Origin: Oscillospiraceae bacterium
Lineage (GTDB): Bacteria > Bacillota > Clostridia > Oscillospirales > Ruminococcaceae
Direction: 5' to 3'
DNA length: 6,070 bases
Assembly (NCBI GenBank): GCA_900757485.1
Contig: CAAEOA010000302.1
Coordinates: forward strand, 1 to 6,070
A program made the translations under genes and the position numbers. The notes beneath the pieces were generated by a model that made no database searches, was not told the DNA's origin, and was given only the letters and a program-made list of their open reading frames with translations. How positions within the stretch are numbered: the stretch's first letter is position 1; each line of letters opens with the position of its first letter. This document shows, piece by piece, positions 1-5,345 of the stretch.

Positions 1-86
1 CAGAAGAACAGGAAACACCGCAGAACGATCGAGAAGAACCGACTGAGCAGGAGCAAACCGCTCCTGTTTTTTCTATGACAATGTGA
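1..86 (+). CDS. C-terminal end of an unidentified acidic protein (5' partial)
   Basis: Only the last 27 or so codons are visible. They are read in the frame whose first full codon is at base 3 and end at TGA 84-86. The visible tail is rich in Glu, Gln and Pro and ends with a hydrophobic stretch and the residues SMTM. This resembles the disordered C-termini of accessory proteins on Bacillota conjugative elements, but no domain is visible and no function can be given. The competing frame starting at base 1 stays open to TGA 76-78 but gives a basic, unconvincing peptide. The next gene begins 21 bases after the stop in the same direction, so the two may be co-transcribed. A terminator-like hairpin lies within the last codons and could separate them. 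The frame choice rests on composition and spacing only. Confidence 0.5.
   Translation, partial: EEQETPQNDREEPTEQEQTAPVFSMTM
46..72 (+). terminator. Intrinsic terminator inside the end of the upstream gene
   Basis: A perfect 7-bp stem, CAGGAGC (48-54) with GCTCCTG (60-66), encloses the 5-base loop AAACC and is followed directly by six T (67-72). It can be extended by a G-U pair and an A-T pair. This is a standard rho-independent terminator form. It lies before the stop codon at 84-86, so it overlaps coding sequence, and it could reduce read-through into the gene at 108. Confidence 0.6.
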
Positions 87-107
87 AATTTCAGAAAGGA
101 TGGAACA

Positions 108-692
108 ATGATTATGAGCAAACGCTTGTATGTTGCTTACGGAAGCAATCTCAATTTTAAACAGATGAAGCACCGATGCCCGACCGCAAAGTTATACGGT
201 ATCGGCACGGCGTATGGATATGAATTGCAATTCAAAGGTTCCCCGGCATCTGCCTTTGCTACTATCATGCCAAAAGAAGATGCATCGGTGCCGGTGGCAG
301 TGTGGAAAATCCAACCGAGGGACGAAGTCTCCTTGGATCGTTATGAGGGATATCCTTCCCACTATTTCAAACAGGATATTTCGGTGCGGCTGGATGGGGA
401 AGAAGTCACCGGAATGGTATATATTATGAATCCGAAAATGGATTTCGGCTTGCCGTCCCCCTATTATTATCAAACGGTGCATGAGGGGTATGAGGATTGC
501 GGGATGGATACCGACGTGCTGGATGCGGCGGTGATGAACAGCGCAAGGCAATATTACGAGGAACAGTTTCACCGGGGGCAGCAGCAAACGCTGTTTGACA
601 TTGCCGGCAAGGATGATGAAGATGAAGAATTGTCGCAGGATGAACCGGATGAAAACAATCCCTTTTACTTTTTCGGTCAGATGCATTTATAA
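108..692 (+). CDS. Gamma-glutamylcyclotransferase-like (AIG2/GGCT-fold) protein
   Basis: This 194-residue protein has the hallmarks of the GGCT/AIG2-like family, whose members release 5-oxoproline from gamma-glutamyl amino acids or amines in the cytosol. The substrate-binding loop YGSN is at residues 11-14, followed by the family-typical MKHRCP segment (20-25). A segment ending LDRYEGYP (76-83) supplies the likely catalytic acid Glu80. The enzyme fold ends near residue 160. The remaining 30 or so residues form a very acidic Asp/Glu tail that ends in an aromatic patch, which is unusual for the family. ATG 108 is preferred because AGAAAGGA (93-100) sits 7 bases upstream; the in-frame ATG at 114 is further away. 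The gene is followed 15 bases later by the unknown gene at 708, probably in one operon. The family is confident; the substrate is unknown, and some family members have other activities. Confidence 0.85.
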   Translation: MIMSKRLYVAYGSNLNFKQMKHRCPTAKLYGIGTAYGYELQFKGSPASAFATIMPKEDASVPVAVWKIQPRDEVSLDRYEGYPSHYFKQDISVRLDGEEVTGMVYIMNPKMDFGLPSPYYYQTVHEGYEDCGMDTDVLDAAVMNSARQYYEEQFHRGQQQTLFDIAGKDDEDEELSQDEPDENNPFYFFGQMHL

Positions 693-707
693 CGGGGGCG
701 ATACAGT

Positions 708-1124
708 GTGAATCATGTAAAAGAGCTGAAAAGAAAGCTCGGTGCGGGATATTCCTACAAAAAATATATGGGAGAAAAGCAGATTGCCCGACTCAAGAAA
801 CAGCCGCCGTACGATTTTGTTGAGCAACGGGTTGCATCCTTAACGGCCGGTTGCGTCAGGATTGATGCGGTGTTGTTTCGTTCTACGACGGGATTGGCGA
901 TGGCTTATGATGTATTCGTTAAGGATGCACCTGACTCAGACGAATGGCTCTGTTATGACAGTCTGTCCATACCGGTCAGCTTACGGGAAGCAGATATGCT
1001 GTTGGTGCTCGATCGCGTGGTAAGGGAAAACGGTTTGTCCTATACCGAGTGCTGCTTTCAGAAACTGGAGGGCAAAACGGTCAAGCCGAAAAGCGACAAA
1101 AACAGCGTCGAAAATATGGTATAA
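708..1124 (+). CDS. Hypothetical protein, 138 residues
   Basis: I do not recognise this protein. It starts at GTG 708 behind a G-rich ribosome binding site (GGGGG, 694-698), 15 bases after the GGCT-like gene, so it is probably translated from the same message. The first 35 residues are strongly basic (LKRKLG, YKKYMGEKQIARLKKQ). The middle looks like a compact alpha/beta domain with alternating hydrophobic residues (VRIDAVLFRS, MAYDVFV, WLCYDSLSI), followed by an amphipathic helix (READMLLVLDRVVREN) and a basic tail. There is no signal peptide, membrane segment or recognisable catalytic motif. The basic N-terminus could contact nucleic acid, but that is a guess. Its last codons contain an extended -10 sequence. 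Confidence 0.75.
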   Translation: MNHVKELKRKLGAGYSYKKYMGEKQIARLKKQPPYDFVEQRVASLTAGCVRIDAVLFRSTTGLAMAYDVFVKDAPDSDEWLCYDSLSIPVSLREADMLLVLDRVVRENGLSYTECCFQKLEGKTVKPKSDKNSVENMV

Positions 1125-1125
1125 T
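1117..1125 (+). promoter_or_regulatory. Possible extended -10 promoter element
   Basis: TGGTATAAT is a perfect TGn plus TATAAT extended -10, overlapping the stop codon of the preceding gene. No good -35 hexamer lies 16-18 bases upstream (CAAAAA at a 17-base spacing). If active, it would give a second, upstream start for the Fic operon, about 70 bases before the TTG start codon. Confidence 0.4.
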
Positions 1126-1139
1126 CCATTTGCTGCAGA

Positions 1140-1168
1140 TTGCTTTTTTGTCGGAATCATGCTATACT
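1140..1168 (+). promoter_or_regulatory. Promoter of the tandem Fic operon
   Basis: The -35-like TTGCTT (1140-1145) is separated by exactly 17 bases from TATACT (1163-1168), which is preceded by TG at 1160-1161 to form an extended -10. This fits a vegetative sigma-A promoter. The expected transcription start near 1175 leaves a leader of about 30 bases before the ribosome binding site and TTG start of the first Fic gene. It shows that the two Fic genes form a transcription unit of their own. Confidence 0.7.
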
Positions 1169-1204
1169 ATTGTAAAAATACAGCAAGGAAAGAGGTGAGC
1201 AGAC

Positions 1205-1972
1205 TTGGATTATGTCATGCTTTGTCAAAAAAAAGAACAGCTTGCCGATATGAGAAAATATCTTCCAAAAGAGGCATTGCAGAGTTTTGATAAAAGTTTT
1301 GAAGTGGAGTATACCCATAACTCTACTGCGATAGAGGGTAATACGCTGACGCTGATTCAGACCAAAGCAGTTCTGGAGGATGGTATTTCGGTCGGCGGTA
1401 AAACGCTGCGCGAGATTTATGAAGTTGTCAACCACAGCAAAGCCTTTCAGTTTGTCAAACAATGTGTTGCCGAGGGAAAGCCGTTGGATGAAAACACCGT
1501 CAAAGATATCCATGCTCTGCTCATGGAAAACATATTGCCCGGCGGCATTTATCGCAATGTGGAAGTGCGCATCTCCGGTGCGCAGCATAAGCCTCCGGCA
1601 CCAAGCGAAATGTATCGTCAGGTTAAAGGATTTTATGCAGATTTGCCGTATAAGGCTGAAATGAATGCGATGGAGCTTGCGGCATGGACCCATGCGGAGT
1701 TTGTAAAAATTCATCCGTTTGTTGACGGCAACGGACGCACCTCGCGTATGATTATGAACTATCAGTTGATGGCGGCGGGCTTCCTTCCGGTTTCTATCGC
1801 CAAGGAAAATCGTCTCCCATACTTTGAAGCACTGGAAGCCTATGCGGTGGGCGGTGATTTGAAACCGTTCGCAGAGATGATTGCTTCATTGGAAGAACAG
1901 CGGCTGGAGGAATATCTCGGTATTATGCAGGAGCCTGCACAGGAGAACAATGATCCGGAATTAACCATGTGA
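1205..1972 (+). CDS. Fic-domain protein with intact AMP-transferase motif and inhibitory helix
   Basis: This 255-residue protein belongs to the Fic family, whose members typically transfer AMP from ATP to hydroxyl groups of target proteins. The active-site loop HPFVDGNGRTSR (residues 170-181) matches the canonical HPFx(D/E)GNGRxxR motif at every conserved position, with catalytic His170, Mg-binding Asp174 and both arginines (178 and 181). A target-docking flap is visible around residues 112-126 (PGGIYRNVEVRISG). Near the N-terminus, STAIEG (40-45) fits the (S/T)xxxE(G/N) inhibitory motif, whose Glu44 would contact the second Arg and hold the enzyme off; this makes it a class II Fic protein. 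The start is TTG 1205, with AGAGGTGAG (1191-1199) at correct spacing; the ATG at 1217 lies too far from it. A short acidic tail ends in ELTM. The next Fic gene follows after 22 bases. Active-site chemistry is well supported; the target protein is unknown. Confidence 0.9.
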   Translation: MDYVMLCQKKEQLADMRKYLPKEALQSFDKSFEVEYTHNSTAIEGNTLTLIQTKAVLEDGISVGGKTLREIYEVVNHSKAFQFVKQCVAEGKPLDENTVKDIHALLMENILPGGIYRNVEVRISGAQHKPPAPSEMYRQVKGFYADLPYKAEMNAMELAAWTHAEFVKIHPFVDGNGRTSRMIMNYQLMAAGFLPVSIAKENRLPYFEALEAYAVGGDLKPFAEMIASLEEQRLEEYLGIMQEPAQENNDPELTM

Positions 1973-1994
1973 TGTAAAGAAGGTAAAAGATTGC

Positions 1995-2708
1995 ATGAAG
2001 GCTAAATTTGAAATGACGCGGGAAGAAAGTATCTTTGCCGCAAAAAGAAACTTGATCGATTATATTTGGAAAAGCGCTAAATTGGAAGGTCTCGGTGTTA
2101 CTTATCCGGATACCGAAGCCATTTTTAATGGGATGCGCGCTCCCAATGTCAAGGTTTCTGATATTATTGCCGTAAACAATTTGAAACATGCGTGGCAATT
2201 TCTTTTGGAAAATCTGGATGTCCCAGCGGATTACGCCTATGTTTGTTATCTGAATCGTCTTGTCGGCGGAGATAACCTGGTGATCGGTGCAGGCTTTATC
2301 CGCAGGGTGCCGGTGTCCATCGGCGGTACTTCATGGAAGCCCGAACTGCCAAATGAAGCACAGATAAAAGAAGAAATCAGCGGCATACTTGCTATTGAGG
2401 AACCGACCGATCGAGCCATTACGTTGATGCTCTATCTGATGCGTAGGCAAATGTTTCTTGACGGCAACAAGCGTACCGCAATGCTGGCGGCAAATCAAGT
2501 GATGGTTTCAAATGGCTGCGGTGTCATTTCTGTCCCGATTGAAGATCAGCCGGAGTTCACTCGTTTGCTGGTTTCTTATTACGAATCTGGCGATATGGAA
2601 GAAATCAAAGGATTTGTTTATGAAAATTGTATTGATGGAATTGATTTCCGTCTGAACGAAACGTTGTCGAGCACACCGGAAGAATCCGGTCCAACGCTCA
2701 CTATGTAA
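1995..2708 (+). CDS. Divergent Fic/Doc-type protein with catalytic His replaced by Gln
   Basis: This 237-residue protein is a second Fic-fold member directly downstream of the first. The active-site loop reads QMFLDGNKRTAM (residues 152-163). It has the Doc-like GNKRTA core, but the catalytic His is Gln152 and the second Arg of AMP-transferases is Met163. Near the N-terminus SAKLEG (27-32) matches the inhibitory (S/T)xxxE(G/N) pattern, although its usual Arg partner is missing. Normal AMP transfer is therefore doubtful: the protein may be inactive, bind nucleotide as a regulator, or use other chemistry. Gln at this position may also be characteristic of its own subfamily rather than a recent mutation. 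The start ATG 1995 follows AAGAAGGT (1977-1984) with a 10-base gap. The C-terminus ends in PTLTM, like the neighbouring Fic protein, and a terminator follows. Expression with the first Fic protein is likely; a functional link is inferred. Confidence 0.85.
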   Translation: MKAKFEMTREESIFAAKRNLIDYIWKSAKLEGLGVTYPDTEAIFNGMRAPNVKVSDIIAVNNLKHAWQFLLENLDVPADYAYVCYLNRLVGGDNLVIGAGFIRRVPVSIGGTSWKPELPNEAQIKEEISGILAIEEPTDRAITLMLYLMRRQMFLDGNKRTAMLAANQVMVSNGCGVISVPIEDQPEFTRLLVSYYESGDMEEIKGFVYENCIDGIDFRLNETLSSTPEESGPTLTM

Positions 2709-2725
2709 ACTGAACACGTCAAACG

Positions 2726-2755
2726 AAGACTGCAGGATTTCCTGCGGTCTTTTTT
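2726..2755 (+). terminator. Rho-independent terminator of the Fic operon
   Basis: A 12-bp stem pairs AAGACTGCAGGA (2726-2737) with TCCTGCGGTCTT (2740-2751), with one G-U wobble and a tight loop around TT. It is followed by a T run to 2755. It lies 17 bases after the stop of the second Fic gene and closes that transcription unit. Confidence 0.85.
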
Positions 2756-2934
2756 GTTTCCGCCCTGTGAGCCAAGATTTCGCCCGTTGTTGCGGTTTTG
2801 TTGGCAAGGTAGGTTTCCTATCCGACCAATGGCATTCAAGCGAAGTTTGGGCGGTTTTGGGCAAGGCTTGCAGAGAGGGAAAAAACGCTTCAAATCGACC
2901 GGCAACCGCCTGCCGATTATTATAGCAGGAATAA

Positions 2935-2963
2935 GAGGCGGGGTTGCAGAGCTTCCTCGCCTC
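2935..2963. repeat. Inverted repeat / hairpin in the spacer
   Basis: GAGGCG (2935-2940) is complementary to CGCCTC (2958-2963). Inside this, GGG pairs with CCT through one G-U wobble, giving a 9-bp stem and an 11-base loop (2944-2954) as RNA. There is no T run behind it, so it is not a terminator. It may be an oriT or regulatory structure. Confidence 0.45.
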
Positions 2964-2972
2964 AGTTCACAT

Positions 2973-2991
2973 CGGACGGCAATGCCGACCG
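2973..2991. repeat. Imperfect palindrome CGGACGGCA-A-TGCCGACCG
   Basis: The 19-base element has a 5-bp inner repeat (CGGCA/TGCCG around a single A) and a 3-bp outer repeat (CGG/CCG), separated by an A opposite an A. The same CGGCA/TGCCG pair occurs at 2900-2915 with a 6-base loop. It may be a protein-binding site. Confidence 0.4.
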
Positions 2992-3087
2992 TATAAGGCT
3001 TTTTGAAGCTTTCGCACACAGGGGTTGCAAACAGGCAAAATGGAACGGCTTGGAGTTGAAGTTGCAATGAATCCCGCAGTAAAGGCG

Positions 3088-3114
3088 TTTACATGGGAGT
3101 TTTAATACTAAAAT
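3088..3114 (+). promoter_or_regulatory. Possible weak promoter for the mobilization operon
   Basis: TTTACA (3088-3093) resembles a -35 box, and TAAAAT (3109-3114) resembles a -10 box, but the spacing is only 15 bases. The -10 candidate lies inside the left arm of the long palindrome, so a protein bound there would block it. TATAAA at 3143-3148 is an alternative -10 with no good -35. Confidence 0.3.
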
Positions 3115-3145
3115 CTGATTAAAGCGTTTTATCAGATTTTAGTAT
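3105..3145. repeat. Palindrome with 15-bp perfect arms upstream of the RHH gene
   Basis: ATACTAAAATCTGAT (3105-3119) is perfectly complementary to ATCAGATTTTAGTAT (3131-3145) around an 11-base spacer. It ends 21 bases before the ATG of the ribbon-helix-helix gene. The arms are AT-rich and no T run follows on either strand, so it is not an ordinary terminator. Proteins of the RHH type often bind such repeats and repress their own operon or assemble at oriT. An operator, a transfer-origin element, or both, is the likely role. Confidence 0.65.
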
Positions 3146-3166
3146 AAAACGATTGGAGTGATGAAA

Positions 3167-3568
3167 ATGGCAGATAAAAACAAGTTTGCTTTATGGATGT
3201 ATCCGGAAACATTAGAACGGGTGGAAAAGCTGTATCGGGAGGACGGGTGTAAAAGCAGGTCAGAGTTCATCGAAAAAGCGATCAATTTTTACTGCGGGTA
3301 TTTGACAGCGGAAAACTACAAAGAGTATTTCCCCGAAGTAATCGTCAGCACTGTCCAAGGTGCGCTTGACAGTTTTGAGAATCGCATGGCGTCCCTTATG
3401 TTTAAGTACGCGGTGGAGCTTGCAATGATGATGCATGTAACGGCAGCGAGCTTTCGAGTCGATGAGGACACGCTCTCCCGCCTCCGAGGAAAGTGCGTTA
3501 ACGATGTGAAAAAGCTGAACGGTCGTATTACCTTTGATGATGCGGTCAAGTATCAGAAAGGCAAATAG
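3167..3568 (+). CDS. Ribbon-helix-helix mobilization accessory protein
   Basis: This 133-residue protein starts with a ribbon-helix-helix DNA-binding domain: a short beta strand (KFALWM, 6-11) that would insert in the major groove, helix A (about 14-26), the turn GCKSRS and helix B (SRSEFIEKAINFYCGYL). The C-terminal two thirds look helical, with a Met-rich stretch (FKYAVELAMMMHVTAASF), and probably serve dimer or relaxase contacts. The protein likely binds near the transfer origin to help the relaxase and represses its own operon; the palindrome just upstream is the obvious target. ATG 3167 is chosen because GGAG (3155-3158) lies 8 bases before it; the in-frame GTG 3158 and ATG 3161 overlap or crowd that site. 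The relaxase begins 2 bases after its stop. The RHH fold is confident; the mobilization role comes from context. Confidence 0.8.
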   Translation: MADKNKFALWMYPETLERVEKLYREDGCKSRSEFIEKAINFYCGYLTAENYKEYFPEVIVSTVQGALDSFENRMASLMFKYAVELAMMMHVTAASFRVDEDTLSRLRGKCVNDVKKLNGRITFDDAVKYQKGK

Positions 3569-3570
3569 CA

Positions 3571-5310
3571 ATGGCGAGATTTATTTTAAAATGGCGATAT
3601 ATACGATCCGGTTCTCCGAAACACAATCAGAACCTTGTCAAATATATTGCTACCCGAGAAGGAGTAGAAAAATGCGATGAATCATGGAAGCATCAGCCGG
3701 CCACACAGGAACAGCAGCGACTGATCAAAGAACTCATAGAGGACTTTCCCGATTCGATTCAAAACTTCGAGTATCAGGACTACATTGCAGCTCAAACGAA
3801 AAGCACTGCTTCCGAATTTATCAATCGCACCATTGAAGAAAATGTTGATCTCATCGGAAAGAAGGAAAACTATGTCGGCTACATTGCAATGCGGCCTCGT
3901 GTCGAAAAGCAAGGCGCTCATGGTCTGTTCACACAAAACGATGAGGTGATCAATCTGTCTGAGGTAGCAAAGACGGTTGCCGAACACGAGGGGGCGGTAT
4001 GGACAACCATACTATCACTGCGGAGAGAGGATGCCGAGAAGCTTGGCTATGACAACGCAAAGGCGTGGAGAGATATGCTTCGTGGTCAGGCAAACAAGTT
4101 GGCAAAAGCGATGGGTATACCACTTTTAGACCTGCGATGGTATGCTGCTTTTCATAACGAAGGCAGCCATCCTCATCTGCATTTGATTTCATACTCAGTT
4201 GACAAAGAACCATACATGACCGAGCAAGGTCTCTTGCATTTCAAATCTGATTTTGCCAGAGAGATATTCAAGCACGACCTGTATCATATCTATCAAGATC
4301 AGACTGCTCACCGTGATGAGTTACGAAGAACCGGCAGAGAAAAGATGGCTGACATCGTTAAGCAAATCAACAACGGGGTATACGAAAACGAAATTGTAAC
4401 AATGATGCTTCAAGAGTTGGTTCGGGAACTGGATCATTACAAGGGTAAAATGGTCTATGGATACATGCCGAAGAAAGCCAAAAATCTGATAGACGGCATC
4501 GTGGATGAACTTGCCAAGGACGAGCGCATCGCCGAACTGTATAACCTGTGGTATGAGCAAAAGGAAAATGTGGTTCGTACCTATCAGGACACAATGCCGC
4601 AACGAATACCACTGTCACAGAATAAAGAATTTAAAACAATCAAAAATGCGGTGATTCAAGAAGCACTCAACCTTCTCCATAATCGAATCACCTTCGAGGA
4701 TGAGGGGTGCGAGCACCCCGAAACGACTATGGGCGACGAAGCTGAAGAAGCGAAAGAGAACATTTCGTGGACTGATCTCGAGAATATGAATGATCAGTAC
4801 TCCAGAGCCAAAAGTTGTCTCAATGAAGCATCCGAAGATTTTAATTCTGAGGAACTGTTGCAAAAGGCGGCAATGCAGGGCAGTACATATGCGAAATATG
4901 CCTTGGCAAAGATGCATTTGAAAGGACAGGCTCAATACAGCAGTATCGCTTTTGCGGTTCAATTACTTACCGAAGCCGCAGATCAAGGAAACCAATGGGC
5001 TGAATATCAGCTCGGGAAAATGTATCTCTATGGTCAAGGAGTATATATGAACTATGACTTGGCGGTAAGATTGCTGACCTCTTCTGCGAACAAGGGAAAC
5101 GAGTATGCACAACGGTTACTTGAAAACGAGTCCACGTATTCGCAGAACAACTTTGCTATGGCGCTGGTGTCCCTTCGATTGTTTGCTCGGATCGCTCAGA
5201 TATTGCAGGAGGATATATTAAAAAATGATGATATCCATTCCCGTATCGAGAAAAAATTACGCAGGAGAATTGAGGAAAAGAAAATGGCGCAGGGAATAAA
5301 ACCGGAATGA
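3571..5310 (+). CDS. MobL/MobP3-family relaxase with C-terminal Sel1-like repeats
   Basis: This 579-residue relaxase should cut one strand at oriT, stay attached to the 5' end and lead DNA into the recipient. The N-terminus carries the family segment KYIATREGVE (24-33), in which Tyr25 is the likely nucleophile. The metal-binding histidine motif is HNEGSHPHLH (195-204), with His200, His202 and His204 as the likely ligands. The segment up to about residue 350 (including DELAKDERIAELYNLWYEQ) is typical of the MobL group. A charged linker (about 365-425) leads to roughly three Sel1-like helical repeats (about 427-519), for example AADQGNQWAEYQLGKMYLYG at 469-488; such repeats usually mediate protein contacts. 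A basic helical tail ends the protein. AGAAAGG (3556-3562) overlaps the end of the RHH gene, so translation is probably coupled. The protein appears full length. Family and catalytic motifs are confident; the oriT partner is not shown. Confidence 0.88.
   Translation: MARFILKWRYIRSGSPKHNQNLVKYIATREGVEKCDESWKHQPATQEQQRLIKELIEDFPDSIQNFEYQDYIAAQTKSTASEFINRTIEENVDLIGKKENYVGYIAMRPRVEKQGAHGLFTQNDEVINLSEVAKTVAEHEGAVWTTILSLRREDAEKLGYDNAKAWRDMLRGQANKLAKAMGIPLLDLRWYAAFHNEGSHPHLHLISYSVDKEPYMTEQGLLHFKSDFAREIFKHDLYHIYQDQTAHRDELRRTGREKMADIVKQINNGVYENEIVTMMLQELVRELDHYKGKMVYGYMPKKAKNLIDGIVDELAKDERIAELYNLWYEQKENVVRTYQDTMPQRIPLSQNKEFKTIKNAVIQEALNLLHNRITFEDEGCEHPETTMGDEAEEAKENISWTDLENMNDQYSRAKSCLNEASEDFNSEELLQKAAMQGSTYAKYALAKMHLKGQAQYSSIAFAVQLLTEAADQGNQWAEYQLGKMYLYGQGVYMNYDLAVRLLTSSANKGNEYAQRLLENESTYSQNNFAMALVSLRLFARIAQILQEDILKNDDIHSRIEKKLRRRIEEKKMAQGIKPE
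4704..4719. repeat. Perfect 7-bp hairpin within the relaxase linker region
   Basis: GGGGTGC (4704-4710) and GCACCCC (4713-4719) are perfect inverted repeats around GA. They encode residues 378-383 of the linker between the relaxase and repeat domains. The high GC of the stem stands out from its surroundings, and no T run follows. It could be a structured mRNA spot or chance. Confidence 0.4.
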
Positions 5311-5345
5311 GAAAAGGCACAATCTCAATCGGATTGTGCCTTTTC
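5311..5345. terminator. Bidirectional terminator between relaxase and doc
   Basis: GAAAAGGCACAATC (5311-5324) and GATTGTGCCTTTTC (5332-5345) form a perfect 14-bp stem with a 7-base loop. A T run on the plus strand and its A-run counterpart let it work in both directions. It starts right after the relaxase stop and contains the last five codons and the stop of doc (TGA, complement of 5325-5327, in the loop). Confidence 0.85.

Larger units (their letters stand above)
2756..3157. other. Non-coding spacer with inverted repeats upstream of the mobilization genes (candidate oriT region)
   Basis: About 400 bases separate the Fic terminator from the RHH gene with no supported gene on either strand. 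Visible structures are: GAGGCG (2935-2940) pairing with CGCCTC (2958-2963), extendable to 9 bp with one G-U; CGGCA with TGCCG twice (2900-2915 and 2977-2987); GTAAA with TTTAC (3079-3092); and the long palindrome at 3105-3145. Origins of transfer commonly lie next to relaxase genes and contain such repeats, so this is the natural candidate. No known nick-site consensus was recognised, so the assignment is an inference from position and structure. Confidence 0.4.

Noticed and set aside
192..686. 164-codon minus-strand open frame opposite the GGCT-like gene
   Set aside because: It is a shadow of a gene with clear family motifs, and its Ile/His/Phe-rich product looks unlike a real protein.
2754..2996. 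80-codon plus-strand open frame after the Fic terminator
   Set aside because: It begins inside the terminator T-tract region, has no ribosome binding site and gives a basic low-complexity peptide without domain character.
2618..3067. 149-codon minus-strand open frame across the spacer
   Set aside because: It runs antisense into the second Fic gene and the terminator, lacks a credible ribosome binding site and shows no family motif.
2813..3070. 85-codon plus-strand open stretch without a start codon
   Set aside because: It has no usable start codon near its beginning and no ribosome binding site. It could be a decayed gene, but nothing in it was recognisable.
3105..3145. The long palindrome as a transcription terminator
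   Set aside because: Its arms are AT-rich and no T run follows the stem on either strand.
3158..3166. GTG 3158 or ATG 3161 start for the RHH protein
   Set aside because: Both overlap or lie too close to GGAG at 3155-3158; ATG 3167 has proper spacing and begins at the usual N-terminus of the fold.
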